A stretch of 64,000 bases of DNA from Mus musculus (GCF_000001635.26 NC_000079.6:72740518-72804517); one strand, 5' to 3'. Positions 46,805 to 58,384 are shown, counted from the first letter of the stretch. Translations and numbers: made by a program. The notes: a model not told the origin generated them from the sequence alone.

Positions 46805-46990
46805 TTTTTTTAAAGATTTATTTATTTATTATATGTAAGTACATTGTAGCTGTTTTCAGACACTCCAGAAGAGGGAGTCAGATCTCGTTATGGATGGTTG
46901 TGAGCCACCATGTGGTTGCTGGGATTTGAACTCTGGACCTTCGGAAGAGCAGTCGGGTGCTCTTACCCACTGAGCCATCTCACCAGCCCC
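46805..46990 (-). mobile_element. B2 SINE, minus orientation, 15-bp duplication
   Basis: This is a nearly consensus reverse-complemented B2. It carries the A-tail with AATAAA-type units (46811-46835 reversed), 'gttgtgagccaccatgtggt' (46897-46916) and the tRNA-derived head 'actgagccatctcaccagcc' at 46970-46989. The 15-bp direct repeat ctgaatgtatatctt is perfect at 46790-46804 and 46991-47005. High similarity to consensus and a perfect duplication indicate a young insertion. The RNA polymerase III boxes lie in the head, so it could be transcribed leftward. Confidence 0.96.
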
Positions 46991-47015
46991 CTGAATGTAT
47001 ATCTTGCTCTGCTTC

Positions 47016-47017
<2 letters not shown>

Positions 47018-47073
<56 letters not shown>
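47018..47073. repeat. (TC)26 microsatellite
   Basis: Pure TC dinucleotides immediately right of the B2 duplication, inside the split LTR. Confidence 0.96.
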
Positions 47074-47076
<3 letters not shown>

Positions 47077-47253
47077 CCACGAGATACCACCACCAGTTAG
47101 TTTTTCTCTCTGGAACCTTTCCAACCACAGCCTCACAGAAGTTGGACCAACCATGTTCCCAGTCCTCTGAAACTGAGAATCAAAATAAATCCTTTTCTCC
47201 CTTAAGGTGTTTGCTGAGTGTCTTGTCACTCCGAAGAGAAGTCACCTGACACA

Positions 47254-48149
47254 GGGAGACCCAGATGATGGGACAGCAGATGGCATTACTGCCTCTACAG
47301 AGTCTGTTCCAGTTCATTAGGTGAGCAGCACGCTGACATTTGAATGTAGCCCAGCACAATATCATAGTGAGATGCCATATCTGAATGAAGAGTAACTGGA
47401 CCCTACTGTTCCATGAGGGATGTTACTAGTCTGGCTTGAATTATACCCACAGTCACTTATATTCAAATGTTATCCAGTTCAGCAAATCCCCATTCCAACA
47501 CTTATACCAGGACCATGTGGAGAGCAGAAAGCTAACCGGACACATCCCCATCTTCTTGAATACAGAGTTTTCCCAAAGAAAGGTATACAAAGAAATGAGC
47601 TGGGCTCTCAAAACTGACAAAGGCACTGGGCTATATATATTTTTCTCTAGAACTTTTTATAATAAGCACCTCCTCTGCTTTCAATTATTTGAGTGTTTTA
47701 TTCTATCTTATTTTTGTCTGGGGGACAGCACATGTCCCAAGAGGATGCACTGGGTTTGGTGTGGAATGACAATCTTCAGGACGCCAGGAAATTCCAGTCT
47801 TACATGCCAAGGCTTTTTTCCCCTTATGGAGCAGAAATCCAATAAAGGGGTCAGACAGGAACACAACGCTCAGGAAAAGGAGCTTCAGTGTGTGCAGGGG
47901 ACAGTTCTGGAGACCCTCTGGGTGCTGAGGGTCAGAGGCTACACAGGTCATTTGGCTCGCTTTCCTCTTAAAGACAGCACATAGTAACTTGCAGCTCAGG
48001 TGTAGACATAGCCCAGCAGTTTCTGTTTGTCAGAGATGGTGTTTCACACGGTTTAGGTTACAAGCTTAAATTAGCATGTCTGATAAGAGAGAACGCATCT
48101 TTTTCTTGTCAGAAGGGTGCCCTATGCGGCCACTGCAGCCAGGACAGTG
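47254..48149. other. unassigned non-coding sequence
   Basis: No gene is assigned. A plus-strand open frame of 182 codons spans 47436-47984. Its left part overlaps sequence like an old L1 3' end ('tattcaaatgttatcc') and it has no domain features, so I treat it as chance. Confidence 0.4.
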
Positions 48150-48360
48150 ACCCCAGCTCAGGCAGCAGAGGTAAGGCGAGTCGTCCCTGGAAATTATTTA
48201 TCACCTGAGAAGGTCATTCCGTTTCAGCCTCCCAGGTCCCGCGCATCTAATTGACACAGCAACAATGGCCGGTGAACTTTTGATCCAATTAATTGTTAAT
48301 GAGAAGTCTGATTAGCGAGTAATAGCCTTTTAGATGAGTCGGCTGCCTTCCTCTCCTGAG
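48150..48360. promoter_or_regulatory. Candidate developmental enhancer with homeobox/SOX motifs
   Basis: About 210 bp of repeat-free sequence is dense with transcription-factor-like words. These are CTAATTGAC (48246-48254), AACAATGG (SOX type, 48261-48268), the perfect 10-bp palindrome CAATTAATTG (48286-48295), TTAATGAG just after it, then GATTAGCGAGTAATAG (about 48310-48325). It also has several CpGs in a CpG-poor region. This layout is typical of conserved non-coding enhancers near developmental genes. Conservation is not measured. Confidence 0.45.
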
Positions 48361-50012
48361 AACAGAGGGATTTTGAAAAGGGAAGAGTGAAAGGAGCTGG
48401 TGTTTCTTTCTTAACCAAGTCATGCGTTCCTTGCCGTTAACTAAAGTTAATGATGAAGTTTGGTCAGCCCTAGAAACTCACCTAGGAACATGGCCATGCT
48501 GCTCAGAGTTCGGAAGTGTGTTTGGAGTGCTTCATAAGAAGTCATAAGGATTGTTGGGGCTCTGGGATGGTTGATGGTTTAGGGCTCCATGCGGCTGAAA
48601 TAAAGCTCATGAAAGAAAAAAAAAAAAATACAGGTTTCTCTTGCATAGCGGTCCTCTTTGTCCTCCAAAGTGAAGAAGAAGAAGCTTGACTTTCCCTGTG
48701 ACTAAAGTGCTGTCTATTTATTGAAATTGATAAGGAAATCAAGGGTCCTATTTTCAAAAGCAGTAGCTGGGTAATTCTGCCACTGGATGAAGTATATGTA
48801 AACTTAGTGTATGGGATCCATCTCCAGAGGGCGCTACTGGTGACATCGTGGCTTTGGAGTTAGTTGAGTATTGTACCACAGGCCTCGATGCAGCCTCTGT
48901 GTTTGTGTTATCATACTTCATTCTGAAAATCGAGCTCTTTTGTTCTAAATACTTTAGGTTTTTTTTGTTTTGTTTTGTTTTTTTAATAGTGAGATTTTAA
49001 TTGCTCTTCCACAGAGCTACAAGTGCCCCGACTCCTCGGAAAAGAATGTAAACTCTTTATGACTTAATAACATTCCATCGCATACCCTGAAGTTGGTTAT
49101 TTGCAGAAAGAAAAAAAAAAGGGACTAGGGGACAGAGTGTAAAGTGAGATATACCAAATATAGAAAGACAAGGACTTCATGTGTTTTCCACATGTGGGTC
49201 TGACAGAGTTAGCCTGAATGGAGGCAGACTTATGATTAGCAGAGTTTGAGAGGAGTTGGGGTGGAAGAAGGTAGAAAGAACATAGATTTGATCCGTGCAT
49301 GTTGTGTGCAGGTATGGAAATAACATAGGGACCCAGAGTGATATGCAGTTAGTACATGTTAATAAAGGTAGAAAGAACCCGAGGCACTGCCCCTACTGTG
49401 TTTCTGATCAGAGTAGAGTAGTTCCTCTCCTGTTGATTAGAGTCACAATAAAGTCACCAGACTCCCAAACAGCACAGAGCGCTTCTGCCTGCAACAACAG
49501 GGCATAACCAGGTATTTTAGGTTCTCCTGGGGGGTCACTCTTAGCCCTTGATGTCACTCACCATGTGACACTGTTGAAGCTGCTATGTTGACGTTCACAA
49601 GTTGATGGATAGCATTCCAGACTGTCAATCCCTCTCATCAGCCCATGCGTCCTGGCTGTCCGGCTTGTCAGGTGTGTGACCTCTAACTAGCAGCCCCACC
49701 TCTTGGGGATCCTATACCCCTGTCCATAGAAACCACCAGTCTGCCCTAGGGCTGGGACATGCAAGTCACTCAGCACATGGAAACAGAATACTGTCCTGGG
49801 AGTGCCGTGGTTGTAGGTAACCGGTCACAGCACAAGTTTGTGTGGTATAGTTTAACAGCCTGGATGAGGTCAGTTGTTAGTGATTCCAAGTGCAGGGTAG
49901 AGTGGAGCCTGAGCACAGGGGGGGGTTCAGGGGGCTCAGTGAAGGTGTGTGTGTGTGGGGGGGGGTGACTCATATCTCCACTGACAGGACAAGAGGGGCT
50001 GAGTTTGGTCAT
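48361..50012. other. unassigned non-coding sequence with one CTCF-like motif
   Basis: No gene or mobile element recognised. G-runs cluster at 49918-49965 (seven or more G, five G, and nine G separated by longer spacers). Confidence 0.4.
48822..48836 (+). promoter_or_regulatory. Candidate CTCF binding motif
   Basis: CTCCAGAGGGCGCTA agrees with the common CTCF consensus CACCAGGGGGCGCTA at 13 of 15 positions, including the GGGCGCTA end. It is on the plus strand, outside recognised SINEs and about 470 bp right of the candidate enhancer. Confidence 0.5.
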
Positions 50013-50412
50013 TGTGTCAGCCTCGTTTCTACAGCTATGATAAAGCAACTGACAGAAAGAAGCTTGAGGGAGACATTTTATTTGAGCTTACAGTTTCAAG
50101 TTACAGTCCATAATTGTAGAGAAGTCACTATGGCAAGAACTTGGGATAGTCACATCCTGTCAAGAGCAGAGAGAAATGCACACATGCATGCTCACTCGCT
50201 CGCACCCAGCTCAGTATATCCACTCATACAACTCAGGACCCCTTGCCTAAGAAATGATGCTAGCCACGGTGAGATGGAGCTTTCCACGTCAATTAACATA
50301 CAGACTTCCCCCACAGACAAGCCAACAGGCCAGCCAACCTCTCACAAAGACTCTCTTCCCAGATGATTCTATCTTGTGTCAAGTTAACCATTAAAGCTGG
50401 CCGTCACTGTCA
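50013..50412 (-). mobile_element. MaLR-type LTR, minus orientation
   Basis: 'cagctatgataaagcaactg' (50032-50051), a reversed polyadenylation region 'gacattttatttgagcttac', and the right end 'cagatgattctatcttgtgt' (50360-50379) followed by 'caagttaacc' match the MaLR-type family. It is moderately diverged. Confidence 0.7.
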
Positions 50413-51176
50413 CACTTGGCTTTGTCTCCAGTTTTGGGTAGCAGTCATTGCCTGCTGAAACGGTTACCCCTGGCCATTTTTAGTTTTGTTTGGGTAAGGC
50501 TGACGAAGACCAGGGCCTTGTCTACAGTAAGAAGAGGTACTGTGTGTTTGCATAGCTGGGCTCAGGAAGAAAGGAATCAGATGCCAGATTAGAGCTTCCT
50601 GGTCACATTGTTCATGCTCCAAGCCCTGGGGGAGGGAGATGTGAAATCTGGTCACTCCAGTCTGTGAGAAGCTAGCAGCAGAAGTTGAGCCTTTGGAAGC
50701 AACAGGTAACCCAAGGGGGTGGGGTGAACTCCCACTCTAATGTTGTAAGACCACCTGTGTCTCATTACCAACAGCTGCTCTCTATAGGTAACTTCACCAG
50801 TATCTTCAGAAATAAGTTACCATCTTATACCCCCATCATGATATCAGTTTATCAACCCACCTACCCACTCTGTCCACATGCCCTGCTGGTTCCGGCAGAA
50901 TAGGAGCAAGGGAGAGGACCTAAGGGCACGGCCATTGGCTACAAAGAGACCTCCCTATAGAAGACCTGGTGAAAGGGTCCTTATGGGAAACCTTAACATG
51001 GGACAACTAAATAATGGATGAAACAGACAGATTAGTTACAACAGAAGCAACTTGAGACATTGACATTTGCTTCTGGTATATCTGGCACGGATCTACTAAA
51101 GGAGGTGTTGAACGTATTGGAAATAGATAGCACATTCCGTTTCGTGTGGTTAACTGGCAGCAGGGTACCAGTATTC

Positions 51177-51384
51177 TTATTTTATTTCATTTCATTTCAT
51201 TTTATTTTATTTTATGTGTACATGTTTGGCCTGCAGGTATGTATGTGCACTGTATGTGTACCTGGGACTCATGGAGAACAGAAGTTATAGTTGGCTGTGA
51301 GCTGCCTTGTGACTGCTGAGAACTGAAGCTAGGTCCTCTGGAAGAGCAGCTAGTGTTCTTAACCACCAAGTCACTTTTCAGCTC
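51177..51384 (-). mobile_element. B3-type SINE, minus orientation
   Basis: A tail of TTTCA and TTTTA pentamers (51178-51213) is followed by 'gttggctgtgagctgccttg' (51291-51310), 'taggtcctctggaagagcag' (51330-51349) and a head ending 'caagtcacttttcagctcc'. Confidence 0.8.
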
Positions 51385-51724
51385 CAATTGGGTTTCTTCC
51401 AACCACCATGGGATATGAGCCTCAATAACTACATGTATTAGGTTGTCTCATTAAGCAGACTGCATTAGATATACAATGAGGAAAGATTCACAGGGACTAA
51501 GAGCTGTGCATAAACAGATAATATTGTTCATGAAAAAATCACACCAGCTCCCCATGCTCACAGAGACACCCCATAAGGTCTCCCCCCCCCGCCTTCTCAC
51601 TGCCTCACAGAGAAGCTGAGCCAACAGAGGAGGTGTCTGAAGTATCCGTGAATCATGCACGTCCAATCCCCCATCATATCCTGACCCTTTAACTTACGTA
51701 GCCTACATTCTGAACTCAGATGCA

Positions 51725-51888
51725 CTAAGGCACTGCCTATCATGAGCTGGGCCTTCCCACATCCCACATCAAAAATGTAATTAAGAAACCACCTCTCAGA
51801 AATATCCACAGGCCCACGTGATGGGATGGTTCCTCTTACCAGATGACCCTGGCTTATGTCTAGATGACACAAAACTAAGCAGCACAGG
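51725..51888 (-). mobile_element. MaLR-type LTR fragment, minus orientation
   Basis: 'gagctgggccttcccacatc' (51744-51763), 'gtaattaagaaaccacctct' and the terminal 'ctagatgacacaaaactaag' (51859-51878) match the 5' half of the family at 36184-36579. The left half is missing or unrecognisable. Confidence 0.6.
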
Positions 51889-53153
51889 TGACCCTGATTG
51901 CCCTGTGACCCATGTCACACCTATTCTCCAGGACTCCCCTCCAAGGGCTCAGCACACACCCCACTGGGAAGCGACAAAGCACAGCCAGGAACAAAACTTT
52001 AAAGTTGAAATTTGAAAAAAAAAACACATGCATGAATAACTATACTCCATCTAAATGATGATTCCATGTGGACAATAGAAGTTGATAAATAAATAAGAAG
52101 TGATTCACCTAATTGGCACACGTAAACACGGGGAAATAACGAGAGAGACAAGGAAATTAGGTCGAAACTATAATTATTTCCTCATACAAAGATAATATCT
52201 TAAAACATGACTATGTAGTACTAGGTAAGGTGCAGATGGGGTAAAATATCTTCTTTAATCAAGAACAGGCAAGTTGATTATTTCAAGCCAAATGGTTTAA
52301 CTCTGAGAACATTGAGATCTCCGTTGCTTATCAGCACTGAACACACAAAGCCACTAATTGTCACAATTTCTCTGTACTCTCTCCTGCTGCCTCTGCTACC
52401 AGAAACACGTAAGCTGTTCCTGCTTACCCAGAGGCAAGCCAGAAGCATGATTGAACCAGGTGTTCCTGCCTTAGTAAGAAACCAACCCAGAGGGCAGAGT
52501 CTGAGATCCCAAGCAGTAGGAACCTCTGAGCTAGGAGATGAGACGAGAAAGCTACATAGCTAGGGCACCAGAATCCCATGAGGAGCCCCACTACACGTCT
52601 CTGACTGGAAGCTGGGCTGTGAGAGAACCAGGCAAAACCTTGAGAAGCTGCTGAAGAACCAAGGACAGGACAAGATACTAAATATGGAGCACCCCTGAGA
52701 GCTGACCCAAAGGAATGATGACCAGGGGGCAGCTGACCCAGGACCGAAGATACCCAAGGGACAGGAAGAGCTAAGCCAGGGAAGGAAGACATAGGAGAGA
52801 GCTGAGTCAGGAAGTGACAATAAGGAACAGGCAACCTGGGGCAAGCAATCTGGGGACAGGAGACCCAGGAAGGAGGAAAGTAGATGGAGAGGAAACCTAG
52901 GGATAGCAGATCCTGGGAATTCCCTGGAGCTTCTCCGCTCCAGCCCTGGTAGCATAGGGCTCTGTCTGGCTTCAATTGCCCTGTTATAAAGGTTGTGCTT
53001 CATATATCTGAAGGGAAGCCCATTTCACAGCTACTTAAGTAAAGCCTTAGCTCCTGGAAAATGAAATGCTAGACTATAGAGAGGGACTGGATGCTGGAGT
53101 TTCTGAGAACACTGTAAATAATGCCCAGGGTTTCATCAGAAATCACTGCAAAT
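51889..53153. other. unassigned non-coding sequence
   Basis: No gene recognised. In 52690-52830 the phrase AGCTGACCCAGG recurs in variant form at about 30-40 bp spacing, a weak hint of an old tandem array. The 183- and 147-codon minus-strand open frames at 52424-53003 lie over this and show no domains. Confidence 0.4.
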
Positions 53154-53297
53154 GGCAGGTAGGGTGGCACACACCTTTATTCTCAGCACTTGGAATGCAG
53201 AAGCAGGTTGTTCTCAGAGTTTGAAGCCATCCTGGTCTACAAAGTTCCAGGGCAGCCAGGGCTACAGAAAGAACCCCTGTCTCACAAAAATAAATAG
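53154..53297 (+). mobile_element. B1 SINE, plus orientation
   Basis: 'ggcaggtagggtggcacaca' (53154-53173), 'ttctcagcacttggaatgca', 'gccatcctggtctacaaag', 'cagccagggctacagaaaga', then 'ctgtctcacaaaaat' with a short A-rich tail. It is diverged from consensus. Confidence 0.92.
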
Positions 53298-53450
53298 AAG
53301 ATTAGTGAAAGTGGCTTAGCAACCAGAGTCGCCAGTGCAGCTGTTACGGATGTCCTTAAGGATGACACACATTCATAGGAAGGAAATGGAGACACAGTTT
53401 CAATGTGATCAATGGACTCACAGCATAGAAATGGTGTGGACCGTGAGAAT

Positions 53451-53480
53451 GACGACGACGACAACAACAACAACAACAAC
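53451..53480. repeat. (GAC)n(AAC)n trinucleotide repeat
   Basis: GAC triplets change to AAC triplets at about 53462. Total 30 bp. Confidence 0.95.
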
Positions 53481-53729
53481 CATAAACCGTTCTAGAAGGA
53501 AAACAGCCAAAGTAAAACCTTAGTGGATGTTCCCATGAGCAGATTGTAGATGATGGGAAGAAAGGAGAAGAAATGATGTCACCTTGAACACAGAGAGAAA
53601 TGGCCAGGATAAAACTGAGGCTGGGATCTGAGGCCTGTACTTAAACATCAGGAAAGGGAAAATGGCAACCAAAATGAAGATAGTCCTGATAATGAGACTT
53701 CAGCTAGCAGATCTAAGAAGTGTGACCTG

Positions 53730-53741
53730 AGTGTGTGTGTG

Positions 53742-53778
<37 letters not shown>

Positions 53779-54057
53779 CAGAGACAGAGACAGAGACAGA
53801 GACAGACAGAGACAGAGACAGAGACAGAGACAGAGACAGACAGAGACAGAGACAGAGACAGAGACAGAGACAGAGACAGAGACAGACAGAGACAGAGACA
53901 GAGACAGAGACAGAGACAGACAGAGACAGAGACAGAGACAGACAGAGACAGAGACAGAGACAGAGACAGAGACAGAGACAGACAGAGACAGAGACAGACA
54001 GACAGAGACAGAGACAGACAGAGACAGAGACAGAGACAGAGACAGACAGAGACAGAC

Positions 54058-54090
<33 letters not shown>

Positions 54091-54094
54091 AAGA
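53730..54094. repeat. (GT)n(GA)n(GACAGA)n(GACA)n satellite-like array
   Basis: A short GT run and a GA run lead into about 330 bp of mixed GACAGA hexamers and GACA tetramers, ending in a pure GACA run (about 54061-54090). It contains no T beyond 53738 until the array ends, so no stop codon (all contain T) can occur on the plus strand. This gives three overlapping open frames of Asp-Arg, Gln-Arg and Thr-Glu repeats. The minus strand is open too, with Ser-Val and Leu-Cys runs. Confidence 0.97.
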
Positions 54095-55233
54095 GGCGGT
54101 CGATTCTGCACAGCTGGAGTTATTCTAGAAACACAGAGCCAAGACACAAAACACAAAAGAGCAACAGCCTAAAACAAACTGCATGGACAGCTGCATCGTC
54201 CTTTACAAAGAGAAGAAAGAGGACTGGTTAGGATTTTAAAAATCTGAGCGTGTTCGATGCAGGAAGACACAAAATTCAAGACATGCTTTAGGCTTTATAA
54301 CAGGATCTTGGCCGGAACCTTCGGAAGTGGGAGCCAGATGGGTGAATTCAAATACTTTGTTTTCCTCTTCTAACTTACTTAAAAAGTAACACCATGCAAG
54401 CATGATATTTGTTTCTACAGAAGTAGAAGATGGCACTTATGGAAATGGGATGGGGATGGGGATAGAAAGCATGTTCAGAGGAGTTGCTATGTGTGAGCTT
54501 ATGAACAGCAAACGCCTGCTGTGAAGTGAGAGGTCTGAAGTGAAGGGAATCCTGTGAGGAACCTAAACAGACTCCTGACAAGCTAAAGGAAGCCTAAGGT
54601 CACATTAGAGCAGCACTGAGAACAATGGAGACAGGAGACAATGGAGTAAATTAAAACAAACAATGAGCTGCTTAACTCAAATGAACTGGCCACGGGGATG
54701 CATTAACAAGCCATTGGAATGACCATCAGAGAGCAGTAGGGCTCTGACCCCCACCACATCAGTACCTACTTTAAGGCTGAATTCACCAGGAAAACTGCTA
54801 AGACAGGCACCAAGTCTACAGAGAAAAGGGAGAACAAACTGAGTCCATCTGAAGGAAATGTTTCAGATACAAACACAGATGCCAAAAGCAAAAGTGAACA
54901 CTAGACACACCTTGCAAAAATCATCATGAATAAGCTCTTTGCCAGGAGTAGTAAGCTGGGGCAGATCTCCTTTAAAATGCTAGGGTCCTTGAGATACAAT
55001 AGGAGAGACAACAAAAAGCCAGCCAGAGCTATGAGAAAATAGTACACACATGTGTGACTAGAAGCTTTCCTGAGAATGTTCGTCTGTGAATGGATGCATG
55101 TTACAGCACCAAATATGTGTATGCATTTGTGCAATGCACATTTGTGTAATATATGAATCTACCTGTTGGCACATACAGACACTCAAACTCTGACACAATC
55201 TTAGAACAAGAAAATACCACATTAAAATCAGTG
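54095..55233. other. unassigned non-coding sequence
   Basis: No gene or mobile element recognised. Confidence 0.4.
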
Positions 55234-55470
55234 GACTTGCCTTGGGAGATGGTTTAGTGGATAAAATCTGAGGATCTGGGCCCAAACCTGCAGAAGTAAT
55301 GAAAAAAGCAGGACTAGTTAGCACGAGTGTTTGTAACATCAGTACTTCCACAGGAAGATGGGGACTGGAGCTAGGAGAATCTGGGAAACTTATGGTCCAG
55401 CTATCCCCGTACAGGCAGGACCAACAAAGAGATCCTTTTCCAGACAAGGTGGAAGACCACTATGTCTTCC
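55234..55470 (+). mobile_element. B4/RSINE-type SINE, plus orientation
   Basis: The head 'gggagatggtttagtggata' (55244-55263) is followed by 'gaggatctgggcccaaacct', a B1-like middle ('agtacttccacaggaag'), and 'gtggaagacca' at the right end. The order matches the B4/RSINE family. It is old. Confidence 0.6.
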
Positions 55471-57292
55471 TTGGAAGCTTAAAATGGCATATCTAGTTTG
55501 CAAAGCCATATAAATATATTCTTTGCACCTATCTTGAATCAACCAATGGGCTTTACTCATAACTGTGTCAAGCCAGCCAGGGGAACCACTGAGCAGATGG
55601 ATAATTAAGTTTATTGTAGTGATATAAGAATAGAAAAGCAACCAGAAACACAGATGAAGGTTTGGTACCAAGGGCAGCATGGAGAACCTCTGCAAGCTTG
55701 TGTTGAGCAAGAGGGACCAGGTACAACTGGGAACAAACAGGAACCCTCAGCCATGGATCTGTGGAGCAAAAACTGATGGACAGCTGCTGACACAGTGGGT
55801 CATGAAATCTTTCTTGGGAGAGAGGCAAGGGCAACCTCTTGACCGAACTGGCTTCTCAACTGCTTACATGTCATATCTCACCAGCCCAGCCACTTAACAT
55901 GGATTTGTTACATATCAATCAGCTGGTTAAAGTTTTATTACTGCAGGTGAGTGCTCCCTAAACCAGAGATTCAACATTTTCTCTTCTCAATCCTTTCAGC
56001 AGAGAAATTTCTACAAGACTCCAGGTACACAGAGCTATAGAACACACGTACAAAGGGACCATTCACCAATAATAACTCATTAACAAATTTGTCCAAAAGC
56101 ATTTCTTTGATATTTATTCATAAAATGTTTCTATTTACTAATGGTGAAAGAAAATGTCTATATGGGCATGGGATTTTTAAATTTTTACATAGAATAAAAT
56201 CTTGGGTGAACATCTAATACTATGTATAATGTTTTATGAAATGGTAATGTTTTTCAGAGTTGATTGATATTTTTATTTTATAATTATCCATACTGAGACT
56301 GGTGCTTTATACAAACACACAGGGCTGAATCCCAAAAGTATGTCTAGTGACATTCAGAAACTGTTGAAATTCTGTCTTAATCCAGCCAAAACTTACTTAA
56401 CATTTTAAAGATGAAGCCCGAGTTTTAAGCCATTTTGATAACTAGGTAAGTTTTTTTTTTTCTTGAGGTGCTAACAGTAGATGGCTGATCTCTTCGCTGC
56501 TGTTGGTTGTTTTGAATGTGGTTTAACAACCCCTAAGATCTTCATAATCAAAATTTGAAAGAGAATATTTCTGAACTGTGTCTCCTGACACTTTAAACGA
56601 TCAACTGAAGTTCTTACAACTGAATCATCATCAGGAAAGTTATTTTACTGAAAAAAATCATCTGTGGATGCAAACATTTCTCCAGAATCATTTTTTTAAT
56701 CCCATTCTTCCATCTGTTAACATTGTAAGTACACTTTTAATTTTCTTTTAAGTATGTCCCAATGTCTTCCTTAAAATGACATGTTTAAATATCCTTTTTC
56801 AAAAGTTCCTGGCTTATAGCACAATTTTGAAAGCCTTTGATCATTATGAGAAATTACCAAAATTGGACTTTTACTCAGTTAAAAATATGAGACATTCACC
56901 TTTTAGTGTCTATCACTTCTTTACTGTGACTGTCTTGAGAGTCACCAAACCTCTTAATGTCATATAGTTTTTATGATCACACCCCATGTCTTCACAAAAC
57001 CATTACTAAGGGCACAGCTTTTCATGAATTTCACTGTATTTAATGTCATCACGGAACAATGGTTGTCTCTGGTCCTATGTTTTAGACCTCAAGAGACTTT
57101 GGTTGACAGTCGACTGTGTAAGGCTGGGACATTCCTTGACACCAGCTTTGACTTTCATGGCAAACCAAACATCCTCTGACCACCATAGTGTACAGAGAGA
57201 AACATAATCTTCCCACTGTAAACCTTCAAGAAAAAAAACATGAATTTTAAGACAAATATCTTCCATGTGTGCTTCAGAGAAGTATATCTGGG
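55471..57292. other. unassigned AT-rich non-coding sequence
   Basis: No gene or mobile element recognised. 55910-56770 is AT-rich, repeat-poor DNA of the kind that can harbour conserved elements, but no distinctive motif cluster stood out. Confidence 0.4.
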
Positions 57293-57476
57293 CACCAGCA
57301 AGATAGCTGGGTAATGGCCCTTGCTACCAAGCTCAACTTAAGTTTGAACCATGAGATTCTCATATTGGAAGGCGAGAACTGACTCCTGAAAGTTGTGGTC
57401 TGACCTTCCCATGTGCTGTGTGGTGTTCATATGTACACTGCCTTCCAACACAAACACACAACAACAACAACAAGTG
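57293..57476 (+). mobile_element. B4-type SINE, plus orientation
   Basis: 'caccagcaagatagctgggt' (57294-57313), 'gagaactgactcctgaaagt' (57374-57393), 'tctgaccttcccatgtgct', then a CA/CAA-rich tail with (AAC)n. Confidence 0.75.
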
Positions 57477-57635
57477 AGAAAAATTTGTCTTAACAAAATT
57501 TATTTTACACACGGTAACAACTGTGCCATGTTAAACACATCAGCTCTTTGGTCTCCCTGTACTAGGCTTTGGGCTTCCATAAGCCCAAAACCAAGCTGTA
57601 TAGAGGCTGGTATGTATGACTTTAAGAGTTTGGGT

Positions 57636-57681
57636 TTTTTTGTGTTTTGTTTTTGTTTTTTTGTTTTGTTTTGTTTTGTTT
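57636..57681. repeat. (TTTTG)n-like T-rich repeat
   Basis: Runs of four to seven T separated by single G, ending in clean TTTTG pentamers. Confidence 0.85.
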
Positions 57682-57974
57682 GAAACAGCATTGCTCAGTT
57701 AAGACACTTCACGAATTTCATCCCTCTCCCTTTCCCCATGTTCTACTTCTGACATTTCATCATCAAGTAACAGGAACCTTTATTCAATTGCCCAGGGCTT
57801 TTTAGCTTGGGCAAATTAAATAGAATGTTTCCTTGAATGTGAGCAAACATTTTCAATGGCACAAACAGGTTCTCAAATCATTGCTAATCTTTATTAGAAG
57901 ACTTGAAAAGTTGTTCAAAATATCCCTTCTGTCATGTGCATGGTTGATATGAGGGTTTCTTCTTAAATTTTAGA

Positions 57975-58285
57975 CATTTATTTTCATTTTTATTTATGTG
58001 TGTGTGTGTCTGTGTGTATCTGTCTCTGTGAATGTCTATTTGTGTCTGTGTATGTATGTCTGTGTGTCATAAGCCTGTCTCTCTGTTTGTCTGACTCTGT
58101 GTGTCTGTTTGTCTGTCAGTCAGTCTGTCTGTCTCTATGTGTGTCTGGGTATCTGTTTGTGTGTGTATATGTGTATGTGTGTCTCTGTGTGTGAGTGTAT
58201 GTCTCTGTGTGTTTGTCTGTATGTGTGTGTGTCTGGGTATCTCTGTCTGTCTCTGTCTGTCTGTCTATCTGTCTGTCTGTCTCTG

Positions 58286-58325
<40 letters not shown>

Positions 58326-58326
58326 C

Positions 58327-58384
<58 letters not shown>

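Larger units (their letters stand above)
46640..47253 (+). mobile_element. MaLR-like LTR split by a B2 and a TC expansion
   Basis: The left arm has 'actggattgtaaaagaactg' (46679-46698) and 'ctgacctcattggttgact', like the element at 8510. The right arm, from 47076, ends with 'gagaatcaaaataaatcctt' (47176-47195) and 'agtgtcttgtcactccg', then CACCTGACACA, a MaLR-like terminus with AATAAA. The B2 at 46805-46990 and the TC run at 47018-47073 interrupt it. Confidence 0.6.

Noticed and set aside
46970..46989. tRNA-like sequence on the minus strand
   Set aside because: It is the tRNA-derived head of a B2 SINE with a direct repeat and A-tail, not a tRNA gene.
47436..47984. 182-codon plus-strand open frame
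   Set aside because: The left part resembles an old L1 3' end and no protein family features are visible. No splice or promoter context was found.
49918..49965. G-quadruplex candidate
   Set aside because: There are only three long G-runs with one loop over 20 bases. This is much weaker than the array at 12374 and not worth a separate call.
52424..53003. 183- and 147-codon minus-strand open frames in mostly non-simple sequence
   Set aside because: They overlap each other in different frames, have no domain or signal-peptide features, and lie over a weak old tandem pattern. Chance or repeat origin is more likely.
53713..54231. Open frames of 145-166 codons in the GACA array
   Set aside because: All three plus frames and the minus strand are open because the units lack stop codons. 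This is not evidence for a protein.
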